DNA from: Pelomonas sp. Root1217
Lineage (GTDB): Bacteria > Pseudomonadota > Gammaproteobacteria > Burkholderiales > Burkholderiaceae_C
Assembly: GCF_001425705.1 (NCBI RefSeq)
Contig: NZ_LMDC01000001.1
Span: 1,097,814-1,161,813 of the forward strand
DNA length: 64,000 nucleotides
Direction: 5' to 3'
Position 1 is the first letter of the stretch. The number at the start of each line of letters is the position of its first letter. Below, in pieces: positions 1 to 9,995 of the stretch. The notes under the pieces were generated by a model. That model made no database searches. It saw only the letters and a program-made list of their open reading frames with translations, and was not told the DNA's origin. The position numbers and the translations under genes were made by a program.

Positions 1-214
1 GTCGCTGATCATCACCGGCAATGGTGACGTGCTGGAGCCCGAACAGGGCATCGTCGCCATCGGCTCTGGCGGCGCCTACGCCCAGGCCGCCGCCAAGGCC
101 TTGCTGGCGCACACCGATTTGAGCGCGTCAGACATCGTCAAGCGTTCGCTTGAGATCGCTGGCGAGATCTGCATCTACACGAACCAGAACCATACCCTCG
201 AGGTGCTCGAATGA
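1..214 (+). CDS. hslV: HslV, ATP-dependent protease peptidase subunit (3' part)
   Basis: The window opens inside this gene in frame 2; about 70 C-terminal residues are present. HslV is the threonine-protease double hexamer of the HslUV (ClpQY) cytoplasmic protease and degrades proteins unfolded by HslU. The visible part reads [13 protein letters not shown] followed by [12 protein letters not shown], the conserved core strand and glycine turn of the HslV beta-sandwich; the N-terminal catalytic Thr lies outside the window. The TGA at 212-214 overlaps the hslU ATG (ATGA), so the two are translationally coupled as in other hslVU operons. Identity is secure from sequence and partner. Confidence 0.96.
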   Translation, partial: SLIITGNGDVLEPEQGIVAIGSGGAYAQAAAKALLAHTDLSASDIVKRSLEIAGEICIYTNQNHTLEVLE

Positions 215-1536
215 GTTCGATGACCCCCCAGGAAATCGTCTCCGAGCTGGACCGCCACATCGTCGGCCAGCAGGCCGCCAAGCGCGCCGTCGCCATTGCG
301 ATGCGCAACCGCTGGCGCCGCCAGCAGGTCGACGAGAAGCTGCGCGGCGAGATCACGCCCAAGAACATCCTGATGATCGGCCCGACCGGCGTCGGCAAGA
401 CCGAGATCGCCCGCCGCCTGGCCAAACTGGCCGGCGCGCCCTTCATCAAGGTCGAGGCGACCAAGTTCACCGAGGTCGGCTATGTCGGCAAGGATGTGGA
501 CTCCATCATCCGTGACCTCATCGAGGTTGCCGTCAAGCAGGAGCGCGAGGGGGCCATGCGCCGCTGCCAGACGCGCGCCGAGGACGCCGCCGAGGAGCGC
601 ATCCTGCAGATACTGTTGCCGGGCAGCCCGAGCTCGCAGGACGGAGACAACGCGACGCGCCAGACCCTGCGCAAGCGCCTGCGCGAGGGCCAGCTCGACG
701 ACAAGGACATCGAGCTCGATCTGCTCGCCCCCAGGCCCACGATGGAAGTGCTCGGCCCGTTCGGCAACCAGCCGGGCATGGAGGACATGGCCGAACAACT
801 GAAGGGCATGTTCAGCCAGTTCGGCGGCACTCAGAAGAAGACGCGCAAGCTCAAGGTCGCCGAAGCGATGAGGCTGCTCGTCGACGAGGAAGCGGCCAAG
901 CTCGTCAACGAGGAGGAGATCCGCGCCGCGGCGCTGGCCAATGCCCAGGAGATGGGCATCGTCTTCATCGACGAGATCGACAAGGTGGCCTCGCGCAACG
1001 AACACGGTGGCGCCGAGGTCTCGCGCCAGGGCGTGCAGCGCGACCTGCTGCCGCTGGTCGAAGGCACGACGGTGTCGACCAAGTACGGCCTCGTCAGGAC
1101 CGACCACATCCTCTTCATCGCCAGCGGCGCGTTCCACCTGGCCAAGCCTAGCGACCTCATCCCCGAGCTGCAGGGGCGCCTGCCCATCCGCGTCGAGCTG
1201 GATTCGTTGTCGGTCGCCGACTTCGAGGCCATCCTGACCAGCACCCACGCCAGCCTCGTCAAGCAGTACCAGGCCCTGCTCGCCACCGAGGGTGTCACGC
1301 TGGACCTGCAGCAAGGCGCCATCCGCCGCCTTGCGGAGATCGCCTTCGAGGTCAACGAGCGCACCGAGAACATCGGCGCGCGCCGCCTGGCGACGGTGAT
1401 GGAGAGGCTGCTCGACGAAATCAGTTTCGACGCGCCGCGCAATGCGGGTCAGACCGTGACGCTCGATGCGGCAGCGGTCGACGCCAAGCTGGCGGCGCTG
1501 GCAGCGAACGAGGATTTGAGCCGCTTCATCCTGTAG
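211..1536 (+). CDS. hslU: HslU, ATPase/unfoldase subunit of HslUV protease
   Basis: A 441-residue AAA+ (Clp/Hsp100) unfoldase that recognises substrates and feeds them to HslV. Visible landmarks are Walker [10 protein letters not shown] near residues 57-65, the pore-loop segment GYVGKDVDS just after it, a long insertion (I) domain at about 110-240, Walker B VFIDEIDK near 250, the arginine-finger/sensor region [11 protein letters not shown] near 325, and sensor 2 ENIGARRL near 390. The C-terminus LSRFIL is the tail that inserts into HslV pockets. Length is normal for the family (about 440). The ATG overlaps the hslV stop. The gene ends 5 bp from a convergent regulator gene. Confidence 0.98.
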   Translation: MSSMTPQEIVSELDRHIVGQQAAKRAVAIAMRNRWRRQQVDEKLRGEITPKNILMIGPTGVGKTEIARRLAKLAGAPFIKVEATKFTEVGYVGKDVDSIIRDLIEVAVKQEREGAMRRCQTRAEDAAEERILQILLPGSPSSQDGDNATRQTLRKRLREGQLDDKDIELDLLAPRPTMEVLGPFGNQPGMEDMAEQLKGMFSQFGGTQKKTRKLKVAEAMRLLVDEEAAKLVNEEEIRAAALANAQEMGIVFIDEIDKVASRNEHGGAEVSRQGVQRDLLPLVEGTTVSTKYGLVRTDHILFIASGAFHLAKPSDLIPELQGRLPIRVELDSLSVADFEAILTSTHASLVKQYQALLATEGVTLDLQQGAIRRLAEIAFEVNERTENIGARRLATVMERLLDEISFDAPRNAGQTVTLDAAAVDAKLAALAANEDLSRFIL

Positions 1537-1541
1537 CGGCG

Positions 1542-2186
1542 TCAGTGCGGCAGCGCCTGGCCGCTGCCCACCCAACGCAGCAGCTGCATCAGCGTGGACG
1601 CCTGCGTCTTGCCGAGCAGGTTGCGGACATGGCTGCGCAGCGTCGACAGGCACAGGCCGAGATGAGTCGCGGCGACCTCGACCGTCATGCCGTCGCCCAG
1701 CAGCATCAGCACATGTCGCTCCGTTGCGCTGAGGCGGCTGTGGCGGGCCAGCGCGTCGATGCGGGCGGCCTGTGTCAGTGCGGGCTGGTCGAGGTGGATG
1801 ACCAGCAGCACCGCATCGCCCGGCCAACCGGTGCTGGCGGCCAGGTCTTCGGGCAGCGGCATGCAGTGCAGCCAGCCGGTGCTGATCTGCGGCGTGAACC
1901 ACAGGCCGACATAGGACGTCGAGCCGGCCACGGCCAAGCGCAGCGGCGACTCCAGCCTCGTGGCGTCAAGCTGGCCGACATGCATCAGATGCTCAGCGCT
2001 CACATCCACGCGCCGATCACGCAATAAGCCTTCGGCGCCGCGGTTGCGGAACAGCAGGCGTCGGTCCGGCCGCACGATCAGCATCGGTTGGGGCAGGGCG
2101 GCGAGCACTTGGCAAGTTGTTCCGGGAGGAGTGAAGCCCGAATGGACGCGATGACTCGCTGTTTGGGTTTGAAGGGCGTTCAGCAT
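1542..2186 (-). CDS. LuxR-family transcriptional regulator
   Basis: A 214-residue protein with a C-terminal LuxR/GerE helix-turn-helix: LSATERHVLMLLGDG, then the recognition segment LCLSTLRSHVRNLLGK at about residues 150-200. There is no receiver domain. The N-terminal ~140 residues include LPQPMLIVRPDRRLLFRNRGAEGLLR, which looks like a PAS-type sensor fold. The start at 2186 is chosen because AGGGAGA lies just upstream; an in-frame extension to 2369 has no recognisable protein character. It is convergent with hslU and divergent from the response regulator at 2453, with about 270 bp between. Its ligand and targets are not visible from sequence. Confidence 0.85.
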   Translation of the reverse strand: MLNALQTQTASHRVHSGFTPPGTTCQVLAALPQPMLIVRPDRRLLFRNRGAEGLLRDRRVDVSAEHLMHVGQLDATRLESPLRLAVAGSTSYVGLWFTPQISTGWLHCMPLPEDLAASTGWPGDAVLLVIHLDQPALTQAARIDALARHSRLSATERHVLMLLGDGMTVEVAATHLGLCLSTLRSHVRNLLGKTQASTLMQLLRWVGSGQALPH

Positions 2187-2452
2187 GAAGATCTCCCTGA
2201 GCGTTGGCGATGACAGCGGTTGATTTGCTGTCAAGTTTGACGGCCGAATCCTGTCCGCGCATTGCCCTGAAGGCCCGGCCGGATGGCTCAACCACCGCCG
2301 CTCGGGTGGCGCACCAGATCCCAGACCGGGTCGGCCCGGTTGTGAGGGTTTGTGAGCATGGCTTGCCATTGAGGCCTATCCAAAAGCCCAATGCCGGATC
2401 GGGCCCGCGATGCGCATTGCTCGCTAATATCGGCTCGCATCTTTTGCGCCCC

Positions 2453-3229
2453 ATGAGAGTTCTGCTAGTCGACGACCACACCTTGTTCAGAGAGGGCATT
2501 GCCCTGCTGCTGCGTCCCCTCGTGCAACCCCTGGAGACCTGGGAGGCCGGCAGCAGCGAGGAAGCCGTCGCGGTCATTGAGGGGCGCGGCGCGGCCGATC
2601 TCGTGTTGATCGACCTGGGCTTGCCAGGCGCCTCGGGCCTTGAAGGCGTGCGGCGGCTGCGCGAGGCCCACCCGGAGATGCCAGTTGTCGTCATGTCGTC
2701 GGCCGACGACAAGGACACCGTGCTCGCCGCGCTGGACGCCGGCGCGATGGGCTTCATCCCCAAGAGCTCGACCTCGGCCGTCATGATCGGCGCGCTCAAG
2801 CTCATCCTGGCCAAAGGCATCTATTTGCCGCCCAGCGTCTTTCTTGCTGCGCGCAATCCTGCACCGGCCACGCCACCGGCCGCAGCGCCCGCAGCCGCCG
2901 TCACGCCCATGCTGGCGACTGCACCAGCCGGACCTGAGTTGCTGGCGGGCATCCCTTCGCGACGGCCTGCCGATCTCGGCCTCACACCGCGTCAGGCCGA
3001 GGTGCTGCACCTGTTGCTGCAGGGCCAGCCGGCCAAGCTGATCGCACGCGAACTCGATTTGTCACTCAGCACAGTGAAGGCCCACACCTCGGCGGTGCTG
3101 AGGGCGTTGAACGTCACCACCCGCACCCAGGCGATCGTCGCAGCCGGGCGAATGGGCCTTCGCTTCGACGACGGGTCACTGTCTCAGGCGGCTTCCAGCG
3201 ACTCCTTGAGCGCCAGCAGCAGGCGCTGA
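2453..3229 (+). CDS. NarL/FixJ-type response regulator (REC + LuxR HTH)
   Basis: A 258-residue response regulator. The receiver domain has the acidic pair in LLVDDHTLF (residues 7-8), the phospho-acceptor Asp near 54 in VLIDLGLPG and the conserved Lys in GFIPKS near 104. A proline/alanine-rich linker (about 140-165) leads to a LuxR HTH (LTPRQAEVLHLLLQG ... LSLSTVKAHTSAVL). The start ATG at 2453 begins exactly at the receiver; upstream in-frame sequence is not protein-like. It is convergent with the hybrid kinase at 3184-5532 and their 3' ends overlap by 46 bp, so it is the obvious partner of that kinase. Confidence 0.92.
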   Translation: MRVLLVDDHTLFREGIALLLRPLVQPLETWEAGSSEEAVAVIEGRGAADLVLIDLGLPGASGLEGVRRLREAHPEMPVVVMSSADDKDTVLAALDAGAMGFIPKSSTSAVMIGALKLILAKGIYLPPSVFLAARNPAPATPPAAAPAAAVTPMLATAPAGPELLAGIPSRRPADLGLTPRQAEVLHLLLQGQPAKLIARELDLSLSTVKAHTSAVLRALNVTTRTQAIVAAGRMGLRFDDGSLSQAASSDSLSASSRR

Positions 3230-5532
3230 AGTCCGACGGGTTTGTGCAGCAGGCCGGCCCCGAGGGCAGCGGCTTCGGCCAGCAGCCGCGCGTCCGTGTT
3301 GGCGGTCACCACCAGGGCGGGAATCTCCTCGTCGTAGTGGGCGCGCAGCTGCCGGATCACGCCCAGGCCGTTGCCCGAGATGCCGAGCTGGAAGTCGGTG
3401 AGGATGAGATCGGGCGTGCGCAGGTGCGCCTGCAGCTGCGCCAGCGCTTCGTCACCGCTGGCGGCAACCACTACATGGCAGCCGGCCCCGAGCAGCGCGT
3501 CTCTGACGGCTTCGCGGTTGGTCGCCTCGTCGTCGATGACAACGATGAAATTGCCCTCCAGCGCCTGCGGCGGCGTGTCCATCGCGCTGCTCGTGGCGTG
3601 CGGGGCCGCGGTGCCGGCCGCCAGCGGCAGCAGGACCTTGAACACCGAGCCCCGGCCTTCGCGGCTCTGCACGCTGATGGCGTAGCCCAGGATGTGCGCG
3701 CAGCGCCGCACGATGGACAGGCCCAAGCCCAGGCCCTTCTCCTGCCCTGTGCCCGGCGCACCGATGCGGAAGAACTCCTCGAAGATGGCCTCGCGGTGCT
3801 CCTCGGCGATGCCCGGTCCGGTGTCCCAGATCTGCAACTCGCACTGCTCGCCGCGGCGCCTGCAGCCAACCAGCACGCCGCCGCTGCGCGTGTAGCGGAT
3901 GGCATTGGCCAGCAGGTTGCCGACGATGCGCTCCAGCAGCGTCGCGTCACCGCGCACCACCCAGCGGTCGGGTCGCAGTCGCAGGCTCAAGCCTTTCTCC
4001 TGCGCCTGAGGCAGCCAGGTCTCGGCGGCACGCTCCAGCAGCCAGCCCAGATCCACGTCCTCGACGTGGGGGTGCACGGCGCCGGCGTCGAGCTTGGAGA
4101 TGTCCAGCAGGTTGCCGAACAGGTTCTCCATGGTCGTGACGGAGGACTGCACCTTGTCGGCGAGGTCGATCTGTGCCGGGTCGTTCAAGCGGGTGCGCAG
4201 CACACCGATCAGCAGGCTGATGGAGTGCATCGGCTGGCGCAGGTCATGGCTGGCGGCGGCGAGGAAGCGGGTCTTGGCAGCGTTGGCGCGTTCGGCTTCG
4301 TCCTTGCGCAGCGAGAGCTCGTCCAGCTGGGTCATCAAGCGCTGGTTCAGCAGGTCGATCTCATGGGCGCGGTCTTCGAGGACGTCGCGAGCGTCGGACA
4401 GCTCTTGTGTACGTTCGGCGACCTTGGCCTCCAGGCTCGCATATAACTCACGCAGACGCTGCGTCATCTGGTTGAAGTCGTCAGCCAGGTCTTCGATCTC
4501 ATCGTGCCTTTTCAAGGCGATATGAGTCGTCAGATCACCAGCCGCAATGCGGGCAGTCGCCTTGCGCAGCGCGACGATGGGTGCGGCCATTTGACGCGCA
4601 AATGCCAGGCCAGCGAACAGCGCAGCCGCCGCGCCGATGGCCATCAGCAGCAGTGTGCGGCTCAATGTCGCCCAGGCAGGCTTGAGGGCTTGCGCGCGTT
4701 GCTGCTCCATGACTACCGTCCATGCCGTGCCGGGTACGGCAGCTGCAGTGGCGATCACGGGCTGCCCCACGAGATCGACCGTGTAGTAGCCGCGCAGCAG
4801 TATGGGTGTGGTCGACGGAACCTGACGTATCGTGCGGAACAAGTCGGTTAGTGAAAGATCGCGGCGCGCCAGCACGTGCGTAAGGCGCGGGTGGGCGATC
4901 AGCAGACCTTGCGCATCAACCACATACGCCAGACCACCCTCGCCGGCCTGTATCCGCGACACGATCTCACCGAGGAAGCGCAGATCGACGCTCGCGATAA
5001 TGGCGTCCTGTCCGTCATAGACCGAGAGGCTGGCCATCGGTAGTTCATCGCGAAAGAAGGTCTTGCCGTCGGGCAGGTTCTGCGGGGCTCTGAATCCGAC
5101 CAGCTTGGGCGGCTCAAGGAGCACTCCTTGATTGTGGCGGTCGGTTTGCGTTCGCGACACCAGCAGGAGCTCGCGACCTTGGGTATCCACAGTCTGCAGT
5201 TCCGTGATGGCGGGCATGAACTGCATGAGCCGGTGATATTCCTGCCGGCGCTCCGCGTTGCCGAAGCCGGGCTGACCCCAGGGCATCTTGGCGACATCTC
5301 TCAGACCCGCGCGAATCAGCTTGAGATAGTTGGCGATCTCCCGTGCGGCATGGCCCGCTTCGAGCTCCTGCGTCGCCTCGATATGCTCGATCGACTCGCG
5401 GTAGCCGAAATAGCTTTCGACGGCCCCCAGCAGCATAAGCAAAGTCAAAGTCAGGCCGATCATCCACACCGCAAAGCGCCGCGATATCGGGCGGTGTTGC
5501 GATGCAACTGACGAACTGACGTCCCTGGTCAT
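3184..5532 (-). CDS. Hybrid sensor histidine kinase (sensor - HAMP - HisKA - HATPase - REC)
   Basis: A 782-residue inner-membrane hybrid kinase. TM1 is at about 19-42 (VWMIGLTLTLLMLLGAVES), then a roughly 250-residue periplasmic Cache-like sensor, TM2 near 300-320, HAMP, a coiled coil (SLEAKVAERTQEL), the HisKA box AASHDLRQPMHS with phospho-His near 430, and HATPase motifs (NLLANAIRYT, WDTGPGIAEEHR, GLGLGLSIV). A C-terminal receiver (VIDDEATNREAV) has its Asp near 708 in LILTDFQLG. The ATG overlaps the stop of the upstream binding-protein gene (ATGA), making a two-gene operon. The cognate output is probably the convergent regulator at 2453. The ligand is unknown; the neighbouring periplasmic binding protein may deliver it. 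Confidence 0.93.
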   Translation of the reverse strand: MTRDVSSSVASQHRPISRRFAVWMIGLTLTLLMLLGAVESYFGYRESIEHIEATQELEAGHAAREIANYLKLIRAGLRDVAKMPWGQPGFGNAERRQEYHRLMQFMPAITELQTVDTQGRELLLVSRTQTDRHNQGVLLEPPKLVGFRAPQNLPDGKTFFRDELPMASLSVYDGQDAIIASVDLRFLGEIVSRIQAGEGGLAYVVDAQGLLIAHPRLTHVLARRDLSLTDLFRTIRQVPSTTPILLRGYYTVDLVGQPVIATAAAVPGTAWTVVMEQQRAQALKPAWATLSRTLLLMAIGAAAALFAGLAFARQMAAPIVALRKATARIAAGDLTTHIALKRHDEIEDLADDFNQMTQRLRELYASLEAKVAERTQELSDARDVLEDRAHEIDLLNQRLMTQLDELSLRKDEAERANAAKTRFLAAASHDLRQPMHSISLLIGVLRTRLNDPAQIDLADKVQSSVTTMENLFGNLLDISKLDAGAVHPHVEDVDLGWLLERAAETWLPQAQEKGLSLRLRPDRWVVRGDATLLERIVGNLLANAIRYTRSGGVLVGCRRRGEQCELQIWDTGPGIAEEHREAIFEEFFRIGAPGTGQEKGLGLGLSIVRRCAHILGYAISVQSREGRGSVFKVLLPLAAGTAAPHATSSAMDTPPQALEGNFIVVIDDEATNREAVRDALLGAGCHVVVAASGDEALAQLQAHLRTPDLILTDFQLGISGNGLGVIRQLRAHYDEEIPALVVTANTDARLLAEAAALGAGLLHKPVGLQRLLLALKESLEAA

Positions 5533-6515
5533 CGCACGACCAAGTCCGCTTGACGCACCACCTGTGCCGACGGTGGCGGAAAGCCTTTGGCGGGGGTGGG
5601 CCGCACGGCCAGCACGATGCGGTAGGGCCGCTGGATAGGGATGGATCCTGGGGCTTCGCCTCGCAATACGCGCGTGAGGAGTTCGACCATGGCTGGCCAT
5701 CGAAAATCGATGTCGACCATATAGGAAATGGGCGCGCCATCGACCACGTACTGAGTACGTCCGACGATGACGGGCTTGCCCCATGCCCGAAGCCTCGCAA
5801 GTACGGTTTCGGCGTGAAGCGTGGCCATGCCACTCGGCGCCAGGTACCACGCGTCGAACTTGGCCGCTTGCGGATCGTCGAGCACACGCTGGACTTCTTC
5901 AGCGTCATCAGCAAGCAAGACGGTGATGTCCAGTCCCAGGCTGTTGGCAACCCGAGGAAGCCTGCTCATGGCATTGCAGTTCGATTCCCACGGGCGGTCC
6001 ATGAGGACAGCGACGGTCCTGATCTGCGGATAGGCATCGCGCAGAAACTCGAGCCGTTTGCCGTCCAGATCGTCTTCCATCCAGACGCCCGTGAAGGGTT
6101 CCGTTCTTTGCCCCATCGAATCGACGACTCGACTGCGCACGGGGTCGGTGAAGCTGGAGAAAAGTACCGGAATGGGCGCACTCTTGTCACGTACCGCTTT
6201 TGCGGTGGCTGTGGACGGCGCAACGATGACTGCGGGCCTCATCTGGATTGCCTCGCTGACGGCCTCTTCCAGACGAGTCATTTCCGGCAACGCTGCCACA
6301 TGCTTGAGTCGCACGCGATTTCTCAGGTCCGCAGGCAGACGTTCAAGCGAATGGGTGAATGCCTCAAACCGAGGATCGTCGGTCACTGTCTCTCGCCCAA
6401 GATAGATCACCAGGAATTGAGAGGGTGCAATGGAGGAGTCAGACTGAAGAAGTATTGCGGGTGTTGCCGCTACAGCCATCCAGACTAAAGCATTGGCCAT
6501 TTGCCTAATGTCCAT
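5529..6515 (-). CDS. Periplasmic substrate-binding protein of the ABC_sub_bind (TrpX-like) type
   Basis: A 328-residue protein with a weak N-terminal signal or anchor (MANALVWMAVAATPAILLQ). The body has the two-lobed pattern of the ABC_sub_bind/TrpX family: VAPSTATAKAVRDK, IPVLFSSFTDPV, RTVAVLMDRPWESN and KPVIVGRTQYVVDGAP. No permease or ATPase is nearby. Instead the gene overlaps a hybrid histidine kinase by 4 bp, which suggests a solute-binding co-sensor rather than a transporter part. The start MDIRQ at 6515 follows GGGAATGAG; an upstream in-frame Met at 6566 would place extra charged residues before the signal. It is divergent from the gene at 6588, sharing a 72-bp promoter region. Confidence 0.82.
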   Translation of the reverse strand: MDIRQMANALVWMAVAATPAILLQSDSSIAPSQFLVIYLGRETVTDDPRFEAFTHSLERLPADLRNRVRLKHVAALPEMTRLEEAVSEAIQMRPAVIVAPSTATAKAVRDKSAPIPVLFSSFTDPVRSRVVDSMGQRTEPFTGVWMEDDLDGKRLEFLRDAYPQIRTVAVLMDRPWESNCNAMSRLPRVANSLGLDITVLLADDAEEVQRVLDDPQAAKFDAWYLAPSGMATLHAETVLARLRAWGKPVIVGRTQYVVDGAPISYMVDIDFRWPAMVELLTRVLRGEAPGSIPIQRPYRIVLAVRPTPAKGFPPPSAQVVRQADLVVR

Positions 6516-6587
6516 CTCATTCCCGTTCGCTATGCTGAGACTGCTTGGCCAAGGGGGCTGACGCAATCGAGTTTAGGAGCCGACACC

Positions 6588-7049
6588 ATGACAGAACAAA
6601 CGCTTCAGGAACAAGAAACTCCGGACAGGGTGCAGGTCACGGTTGGACTGCAACTGGGGCTCGGCGAAGCGGAAGGACTTCCAGCGTTCACAGTGCCGCT
6701 GCCCGCGACATTCATCTGCTCTGAAGATGCGCACCTTGCCTGCAGCACGGTGCAGTTCGACGGGCTGTCGACGAAAGACATTGCTGGCCTCCAAGGCCCA
6801 TTCGTTGCGCTGAACGCCATGATTCTGCAGGCGGCGGAGGCCAACGATCGCCTTGACCCGGGGAACTTGCCGGTCAAGATTCATATTCACAGTCCGGCTG
6901 TCGTGGGCGGGAAATTGATCGTGATCTGCGATTCCACGCAGGAAGGGTTCAGCCTTACGAATGCCTCCTGGCCACCGTTTGACATCGATGTGGTGGAGGC
7001 ACTCGTTGAACAGGACTGTCAGCCCTGGTTGAACAGCGAGGCCGAATGA
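6588..7049 (+). CDS. Hypothetical protein, 153 aa
   Basis: A soluble 153-residue acidic protein with no signal peptide or membrane segment and no family I recognise. It has a beta-rich middle (TFICSEDAHLACSTVQFDG) and a C-terminus with three regular strands (LPVKIHIHSPAVVGGKLIVICD). The ATG at 6588 is preceded by AGGAG at a good distance, which favours a real gene. It is transcribed away from the binding-protein/hybrid-kinase operon across 72 bp, so it could be a target or accessory of that system, but nothing in the sequence shows the role. Confidence 0.6.
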   Translation: MTEQTLQEQETPDRVQVTVGLQLGLGEAEGLPAFTVPLPATFICSEDAHLACSTVQFDGLSTKDIAGLQGPFVALNAMILQAAEANDRLDPGNLPVKIHIHSPAVVGGKLIVICDSTQEGFSLTNASWPPFDIDVVEALVEQDCQPWLNSEAE

Positions 7050-7265
7050 CGCCATGACGCTTCGGGAGGGGTATCAATCGAAGGGCGAGGTCTCGGATCG
7101 TTTTGCTTCAGGCGCTCATCCGACGCTTTTGTGCAACTTCCCCCCATGCTGAACCTTAGACCTGGAGCGCAGCGCCCGGGCGTTGCACCCAGTATTGCCG
7201 CCAACCGCCCCGCGAGGTCTACCAGCGCCCGGGCGTGAGCTCGGTGCGCGAAGTCGCCGAACGCG

Positions 7266-8030
7266 TCATTTCCGCGCCGAGTTGATCGCCAGCAGCCCAT
7301 CGAAGATCAACCCTTCAATGAGCTCATGAGGCGCGTCCAGCGCAGGCGCCACCTTCCAGCCCGCGCCGCCCGTCATCAGCAGCAGGGGCTCGCAGCCCTC
7401 GCGCTTGGCGAGCAGCCGGAACATGCGTTCGATGGCACCGGTGATGGCGAAGGTGCCGCCCGTCGTCAGCGCGTCGCTGGTATTGGTCGGGAAGTCGCAC
7501 ACTTCGCCGGTGGGCACGCGCAGGCCGGCGGTGCCGCCTTCCAGCGCGCGCAGCATGATGCCGTGGCCGGGCAGGATGAGGCCACCCAGGAACTCGCCGT
7601 CGGTGGACAGCGCGTCCACCGTCACTGCCGTGCCCACCATGACCACCAGCACCGGCCCTTCGAAGCCGCGCTTCTTGGCGTGTGCATGGGCGCCGATGAC
7701 GGCCACCCAGCGGTCCGCACCCAGGCGCGTCGGGTGGTCATAGCCGTTCTTCACGCCGGCCGCCTCGGCGGCGGGCACGACCCAGCGGGGCACCAGGTCC
7801 CAGTGCTCCATCTGCTCCTCGACGCGGCGGCGCACCGCATCGCCGGCCACATTGCTGCCCAGGATGCGTGCCGGCGGCGCCAGGTGCTGCCAGTCGTCGT
7901 CGGCGAGACGGTCGATGTTCTCCAGGAAAACGGCACCGTGCTGCGTCGGCGGGCTGCCGGGCTCGGCACCGTCTTCATAGACGGCCCACTTGAGCCGGGT
8001 GTTGCCGATGTCGATGGCCAGAAAGCTCAT
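7266..8030 (-). CDS. coaX: Type III pantothenate kinase CoaX
   Basis: A 254-residue ASKHA-fold kinase that phosphorylates pantothenate in the first step of coenzyme A synthesis. Diagnostic features are the phosphate-1 motif [11 protein letters not shown] (residues 5-15), [11 protein letters not shown] near 103-113, the catalytic-region motif [13 protein letters not shown], the [10 protein letters not shown] turn and the C-terminal LMTGGAGW adenosine-binding loop. Length matches the family. The start follows from the conserved N-terminus. The 216 bp downstream (7050-7265) hold no supported gene. In many Betaproteobacteria coaX follows birA; here its neighbour is a chemoreceptor gene. Confidence 0.96.
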   Translation of the reverse strand: MSFLAIDIGNTRLKWAVYEDGAEPGSPPTQHGAVFLENIDRLADDDWQHLAPPARILGSNVAGDAVRRRVEEQMEHWDLVPRWVVPAAEAAGVKNGYDHPTRLGADRWVAVIGAHAHAKKRGFEGPVLVVMVGTAVTVDALSTDGEFLGGLILPGHGIMLRALEGGTAGLRVPTGEVCDFPTNTSDALTTGGTFAITGAIERMFRLLAKREGCEPLLLMTGGAGWKVAPALDAPHELIEGLIFDGLLAINSARK

Positions 8031-8148
8031 GGGAGGCTGTGCCGTGAACGATGCCGCGAGCCTACCAGCGCATTTGTATCTGCCGGTGCGGGTTTCTGCT
8101 TCAATCAGCGGCTACTTCTGATCGCCCCTTCCCACGAGGAGAACCGCC

Positions 8149-9699
8149 ATGCTGCGACGCCTGCGTATCCAAGCCCGCCTCTGGCTGGCGTTCGCCATCA
8201 TCCTGGCGATGACGGCGCTGCTGGTTGCTGTCGGTGGCTTCGGTCTGAACGTGTCGCAGAAGGCCATCCAGGGCATCACGCAGAAGCTCATCCCGACGTC
8301 CAACATCACCGTTGCGGCCCGCAGCCACCTGCTGCAGAGCAAGACGGCCACGTCGACCCTGGTGGCCTCCATCTTCAACAAGGAAGGCATGGCGCGGGCC
8401 CGCAAGGAGTGGGACGGCGCCCAGGCGGGTCTGGACAAGGCGATGGACGACTTCGGCAAGATGACGACCGAAGACAAGGGTCGCGAGGCGCTGGCGAAGT
8501 TCCGCGTGCTGATGGCCGACTACCGCAAGGCCGTCAAGCCGGTGGCCGACAAGATCGGCGCGGATGGCTTCGCCGACGCCCAGTCGGCCTTCGAGGAGAT
8601 GAAGGCTGCGGACGTCGCCTATGAGCCGGCGCTGTCCATGCTCAACAACATCGAGGCCGACCTGAAGAAGCGCGGCGATGACATCTTTGCGACGGTGGAC
8701 AAGCTGGTGGGCAACGTCTTCGTCGGCTTCATCGTCGCCTTCGTTGTATGCGTCATCGTGGGCGGCGCGCTGGCCGTGCTGATCTCGCGCTCCATCATCG
8801 GCCCGCTGGTGGCGGCCAAGCGCTTTGCCGAGCGCATGGCCGGCGGCGACCTGTCACGAGCCCCCGAGGCTCGTGGCACGGACGAGTCCGCCGAGATGAT
8901 GCAGGCCCTGGCCGCCATGCAGAAGTCGCTGTCCGAGATCGTCGGCCAGGTGCGCGAATCGGCCGAGAGCATCCAGGTCGCCTCCAGCGAGGTGGCCAGC
9001 GGCAACATGGACCTGTCCCAGCGCACCGAGCAGACGGCGTCCAACCTGCAGCAGGCGTCCAGTTCCATGACGGAGTTGACCGGCACCGTCAGCCAGAGCG
9101 CCGACTCGGCCATGACGGCCAAGCAGCTCGCCGGCGCGGCCGCCGAGACGGCCGGCCGCGGTGGTGAGGTCGTGTCGCGCGTCGTCAGCACCATGGGTGA
9201 GATCAACAACGCCAGCCGCAAGATCGCCGACATCATCGGCACCATCGACGGCATCGCCTTCCAGACCAACATCCTGGCGCTGAATGCCGCCGTGGAAGCG
9301 GCCCGCGCCGGCGAGCAGGGCCGCGGCTTCGCGGTCGTCGCCGGCGAAGTGCGCTCGCTGGCCCAGCGTAGCGCCGAGGCGGCGCGCGAGATCAAGGCGC
9401 TGATCGGCGCCAGCGTCGAGCGCGTCGAGGCCGGCACCCATCTCGTCAACGACGCCGGTGCAACCATGACCGACATCGTCGGCTCGGTGCAGCGCGTGAC
9501 CGACATCATTGGCGAGATCAGCGCCGCCGCCGTCGAGCAGAGCCAGGGGCTGCGCCAGGTCAATGGCACCGTGACGGAGCTGGACCAGATGACGCAGCAG
9601 AACGCCGCGCTGGTGGAGGAGTCCGCCGCGGCGGCTCAGTCGCTGAAGGAGCAGGCGGTGAGGCTGGCGGGGCTGGTGTCCAGCTTCAAACTGAGCTGA
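8149..9699 (+). CDS. Methyl-accepting chemotaxis protein
   Basis: A 516-residue inner-membrane chemoreceptor of the Tsr/Tar topology. TM1 is at 11-33 ([19 protein letters not shown]), followed by a helical periplasmic sensor (about 35-185), TM2 at 187-212 ([19 protein letters not shown]), HAMP, then the methyl-accepting coiled coil with the invariant hairpin tip [20 protein letters not shown] near 365-385. The strong AGGAG before the ATG supports the start. No che genes are near, so it joins a signalling array encoded elsewhere. The C-terminus ends SSFKLS without an obvious CheR/CheB-tether pentapeptide. A strong inverted repeat follows at once. Confidence 0.95.
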   Translation: MLRRLRIQARLWLAFAIILAMTALLVAVGGFGLNVSQKAIQGITQKLIPTSNITVAARSHLLQSKTATSTLVASIFNKEGMARARKEWDGAQAGLDKAMDDFGKMTTEDKGREALAKFRVLMADYRKAVKPVADKIGADGFADAQSAFEEMKAADVAYEPALSMLNNIEADLKKRGDDIFATVDKLVGNVFVGFIVAFVVCVIVGGALAVLISRSIIGPLVAAKRFAERMAGGDLSRAPEARGTDESAEMMQALAAMQKSLSEIVGQVRESAESIQVASSEVASGNMDLSQRTEQTASNLQQASSSMTELTGTVSQSADSAMTAKQLAGAAAETAGRGGEVVSRVVSTMGEINNASRKIADIIGTIDGIAFQTNILALNAAVEAARAGEQGRGFAVVAGEVRSLAQRSAEAAREIKALIGASVERVEAGTHLVNDAGATMTDIVGSVQRVTDIIGEISAAAVEQSQGLRQVNGTVTELDQMTQQNAALVEESAAAAQSLKEQAVRLAGLVSSFKLS

Positions 9700-9733
9700 C
9701 GCCTCGACCGGCAAGCTTGTGCCGGTCGAGGCG
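9700..9733. terminator. Perfect 14-bp inverted repeat after the chemoreceptor gene
   Basis: Arms 9700-9713 and 9720-9733 pair perfectly over 14 bp around a 6-nt loop (AGCTTG), starting directly after the stop codon. This is a likely transcription end, although no T-tract follows on the plus strand. Confidence 0.6.
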
Positions 9734-9995
9734 GATGAGCCTTATCGCGGTCAGGCGTGGACTGCGGCATGGTGCCTTGAGTGGCTGTGTCGCTTCCGCT
9801 TCGCAGCGGTCGCTGTCCTTGAACTTTTCGCGCTCACTGGCGGCTTCGTCGCGGCATGCGGCCATCCGAACTGAGAACCGAACAATATGCTGCCTTGACC
9901 AAACCTAAACTGGCAGTAACACGACCCATCCGTCGGACCGAATTCTTGTCATCGGGCTACGATTAGAGGGTGGCAAACGAGGGCAAGCAGCGGCG
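9734..9995. other. Non-coding lead-in to the HNH-NACHT gene
   Basis: About 260 bp without a supported gene and visibly more AT-rich than the surroundings toward its 3' end. A weak sigma-70-like pair can be read: TTGACC at 9895-9900 and TAACAC at 9917-9922 with 16-bp spacing. No tRNA end, att repeat or recombinase remnant was found that would explain insertion of the downstream gene. Confidence 0.35.

Noticed and set aside
175..1902. 575-codon minus-strand ORF over hslU
   Set aside because: Antisense shadow of hslU in GC-rich DNA; no domain pattern, while the plus strand encodes a complete HslU.
7019..7300. 93-codon minus-strand ORF downstream of coaX
   Set aside because: It overlaps the coaX 3' end and the end of the gene at 6588-7049, has an Arg/Ala-rich composition typical of antisense GC-rich frames, and shows no motif.
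9717..9908. 63-codon ORF before the HNH-NACHT gene
   Set aside because: It begins inside the terminator-like repeat, has no RBS and no recognisable protein character.
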